A program made the translations under genes and the position numbers. Of a DNA stretch of 64,000 nt, positions 61,448 to 64,000 are shown one piece after another. Under the pieces are notes generated by a model that made no database searches, was not told the origin of the DNA, and saw only the letters and a list, made by a program, of their open reading frames with translations. How positions within the stretch are numbered: the stretch's first letter is position 1; each line of letters starts with the position of its first letter. This stretch comes from Macrobrachium rosenbergii (Eukaryota > Arthropoda > Malacostraca > Decapoda > Palaemonidae), in contig NC_089788.1 in assembly GCF_040412425.1 (NCBI RefSeq), forward strand, positions 72,577,720 to 72,641,719. The letters are read 5' to 3'.

Positions 61448-63101
61448 CTGTACACGTTACAAAAGAATGTTTAATGGCCACACTCATACAGTGTTTAAAA
61501 GGTTTTATGGGAAGAATTTCGTAACATTCTACGTGCTTGATATAGTTATGACATGGAAGGTAAAAAGTTTGGCTGCTGGAATTTTCTAATGAGCCGTTAT
61601 TGAATAAATTGTTAAAAACAATATTGAAATTAGCCATTATTTATAGGATTGCATTACGTACGTATGTAAGTCTTGTTATTTTCTTTTCCCACTGAGAACA
61701 CTGCTCTACGCTACAAAACAACTACTCTGGCTTGAAAGTATTGAGAACACGCATCGAAGAGCCTTCTTTTGCGGTTGGTAAGCCTAAGCTGAATGGGAAA
61801 AGCCGCTTACCCTCGTTGTCATTCGACCTGATCTACCGTAAGATGTGTCCGACGTTTCGACAGCAACTTTATGGATTTCAGTAGAATGAAATAAATGCTT
61901 ATGAGTGGCAAGATCTTGAATAAGTCCCACGTTCATTCTTCAAGTGGTCTGATTAGAAAAAAAATTAGATTAGCCTTCGAGGCTTTTAGCCTATGGTCGG
62001 TTAAACCAAGGGCATTTATTCTCTTTATCCAGCCTTACTTTCCTCAACTCTCTCCCAACAGTTGTTTCACGGTGTATCTGCGAGGTTTTCCTCCTGTTAC
62101 ACCTTTCAAACCTTTTTACTCTTTTATCATAGTTTCCAGAGCTTGGCCTTTGACCTCTATTTTATTTTCCAATTCCAAAATTCTTTTTTTTCCACATAAT
62201 TGGAGATTGGTTTACCAACAGACACCGGCTTAAAAAAAAAATATTGGTGTGTCATTTATGAATCATCATGTTGAACGAACTTTGCAAAAAAAAAAAGCAC
62301 TTTCTGTTATGGATTAACCGAAATTACCATTATTTTTAATGATTATGACAGTAGAACTTTGCAACATACCCGAATCTTTAAAGCGAGACAGTCTCTTATT
62401 GAGCGCTCCGTTCCGCAAGCCCTCCGTGCCATTGGTCAAGGCTGGACCAGGCGTGTACCGTACCTGTATCGTGCCTCGCGGTCGTTTATAAGCGACCAGA
62501 AAATGCCGTACGGACGAGGGAGAAATGGTCGTCGCGTGCTGGTCGATACCCACTTCACAAGTGTCTTATTCCTCTGTAAATACACTTTTCATCATTTCTT
62601 GATTTTTCATTACGAGCGCTGGATGCGAATTCCGTTTGTCCATTCGGAGCTTTCTGTGTCATTTGGTTGATGCCTTACGTCAGGGAATTATAAACTACAG
62701 AGGTATTTTTTCAGGTTTATTGAAAAGGTTGTTCTTTTTCATAGTTAGATGGATGTGTCATCCGTGCTTCTTTTTACTTTTTCGTTTGGAATTTCATGAT
62801 TGCATGTTTTTTTTCGAGTTCAATGACAGAAACGTGCGGTCGATGCAAATGAATGTAGTTTTGTGTGGATGATCTGGAAAGGCATTCTTACACTAATGAT
62901 CCTCAAAAGTATTCTTAAACTAATTATTCTTAAACTAATGATCCTGTATTCTTCCTAAATTACCAAGGAATTAACTTTGTTCTCTGTTCATGCGCTGTAA
63001 TTGTAACACCAGCTATGCAAATATTGTATTTTTCATTTTCATCATGCATTTGATTAGGAATCACCCTTCAAGAAATATCGTAGTAGCATAAGTCTTGAAA
63101 T
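61448..63101. other. Intron G-H, 3' part
   Basis: Apart from R1 copy 7, unique sequence. 62390-62540 is GC-richer with overlapping frames on both strands and a near-palindrome GGTCGTTTATAAGCGACC; no family recognised. Confidence 0.5.
62030..62182 (+). repeat. R1 short interspersed repeat, copy 7 (fragment)
   Basis: Only the right half is recognisable (TCTGCGAGGTTTTCCTCCTG, then GAGCTTGGCCTTTGACCT), with diverged flanks. Confidence 0.55.
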
Positions 63102-63323
63102 GGAGAAACAAATCCACAGTTGTGTATGGGTACAAACATATTTGCAAAAAATAAATTTTTTTAGATGCATTTGTAAAAACAGATATATTTTAAATATAGT
63201 TGTAAAAATAGATTGATTTTTAAATATATTTGTAAAAAATTTATTTATTTTCAAATATATTTGTAAGACAGATTTATTTTCAAATATATTTGTGCCCATA
63301 CATAACCGTGGATTTGTTGCACC
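63102..63323. mobile_element. R3 foldback element, copy 2
   Basis: Related to copy 1: ends ACAAATCCACAGTTGTGTAT and, inverted, ACAAATCCACGGTTATGTAT. The interior is replaced by repeats of AAATATATTTGTAAAAA and AATAAATTT. It lies 129 bp upstream of exon H. Confidence 0.65.
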
Positions 63324-63384
63324 AGTCACCCATTAGTATACATCTTAAAATAGGCAACATCAGGATGTTTCTTGCAGTTTTTAA

Positions 63385-63388
<4 letters not shown>

Positions 63389-63449
<61 letters not shown>
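63389..63449 (+). repeat. (CT)n tract forming the exon H polypyrimidine tract
   Basis: About 30 CT units ending in CCAG at the exon H border. Confidence 0.93.
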
Positions 63450-63451
<2 letters not shown>

Positions 63452-63452
63452 G

Positions 63453-63597
63453 ACCGTCGAAATCACCGGAGGGAACACTGCTGGAACCACGGTGGCCGAG
63501 CTGGTGCCGGGCACCGAATACTTCTTCACGATCCGGTCGGAGAATGACCAGGGCATGTCAGACTACATCACCCCTTCCTTGGTGGCACACACGCGAG
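63453..63597 (+). CDS. Exon H: second half of fibronectin type III domain
   Basis: A 145-bp exon, phase 0 in and phase 1 out, donor GTGAGT. It reads TVEITGGNTAGTTVAELVPG, then TEYFFTIRSENDQGMSDYIT, then PSLVAHTR plus one base. L-x-P-G-T-x-Y-x-F-x-I-x-x-x-N-x-x-G is the standard E-F strand signature of FN3, so G and H together make one complete FN3 domain. Its polypyrimidine tract is a (CT)n microsatellite of about 60 bp that runs into the CCAG acceptor. The next exon lies beyond the window. Confidence 0.93.
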
Positions 63598-63853
63598 GTG
63601 AGTGGCCTGCGACGCTAGTTGCTCTGGAGTTTGAAGGGGTGCTGCCGCAGGCTCTCTTGGGCTAGTGTGGATGACTTTGGGTTAAAAGTGTTTTTTTTTT
63701 TTTTTCTTTTCTGTGTATTTGGGTATTTGGGGTTTCTTTCTTGGTGTGGCTCAGTTTACAAGATGATTCAAGAGGGTCGCAGATGTTTGTATATTATATT
63801 CGCGTGTTCAGTGGGTTTTAATCCTGTCCTTTTGTCTTTCGTGTATATATATG

Positions 63854-63856
<3 letters not shown>

Positions 63857-63926
<70 letters not shown>
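63857..63926. repeat. (AT)n microsatellite
   Basis: About 35 units, 260 bp after the exon H donor. Confidence 0.94.
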
Positions 63927-63929
<3 letters not shown>

Positions 63930-64000
63930 GTCCGTGTTTACAACACTAAATGAAACCCCCAAAGCTCGAAAAAGAAAATTTTTACCATTTTTTAAATTCT

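Overview
This is a 64-kb piece of a large, repeat-rich animal genome. It reads best as a decapod crustacean, probably a shrimp-like or related decapod; that assignment is inference from the very dense (CT)n, (AT)n and (ATT)n microsatellites, the many minisatellites and two abundant short interspersed repeat families whose look I associate with decapods. Nothing prokaryotic or viral is seen. The only protein-coding content I can support is part of one gene on the + strand, split by introns of 0.28 to 10 kb.

The gene: eight internal exons (26543-26645, 36707-36858, 41888-42020, 51993-52138, 55169-55344, 55829-55993, 56275-56388, 63453-63597) all have AG/GT borders and splice in compatible phase into one uninterrupted frame of 1,134 nt (about 378 residues). 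Exon pairs encode three immunoglobulin-like domains followed by one fibronectin type III domain, so this is the extracellular part of an Ig-superfamily adhesion receptor. The order Ig-Ig-Ig-FN3 and the WTPNFDGGLP motif at the start of FN3 suggest the Echinoid/Friend-of-echinoid or nephrin (Hibris/Sticks-and-stones) type; the exact orthologue is not settled. The start, signal peptide, N-terminal domains, transmembrane segment and tail lie outside the window or in exons I cannot see. The first visible Ig domain lacks both disulfide cysteines.

Layout: 1-26.5 kb is non-coding (upstream intron or flank), filled with a 44-bp minisatellite with a higher-order 132-bp period (4.0-5.6 kb), CT-tract modules, AT blocks, a 41-bp minisatellite (12.1-13.5 kb), (ATCT)n (21-21.6 kb), a 23-bp minisatellite (24.7-25.2 kb) and many copies of a hairpin-rich element here called R2. 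Intron A-B (26.6-36.7 kb) holds 41-bp and 56-bp minisatellites and a tRNA-derived SINE. Intron B-C (36.9-41.9 kb) has CT modules and two AT/TC-rich minisatellites. Intron C-D (42-52 kb) has GA modules, R1 and R2 copies and, at its end, a duplicated decoy copy of the exon D splice acceptor. Introns D-E to G-H carry a hAT-like MITE with an 8-bp target duplication just upstream of exon E, 150-bp repeats, a striking CT/CTC/TTC module array (59.4-60.3 kb) and a foldback element. Several splice sites sit next to unusual sequence: a G-run block after the exon A donor, a (CT)n tract after the exon B donor, and a (CT)n tract that is itself the polypyrimidine tract of exon H.

No RNA gene, CRISPR array, promoter or terminator could be supported. 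Most long open frames in the window are translations of simple repeats.
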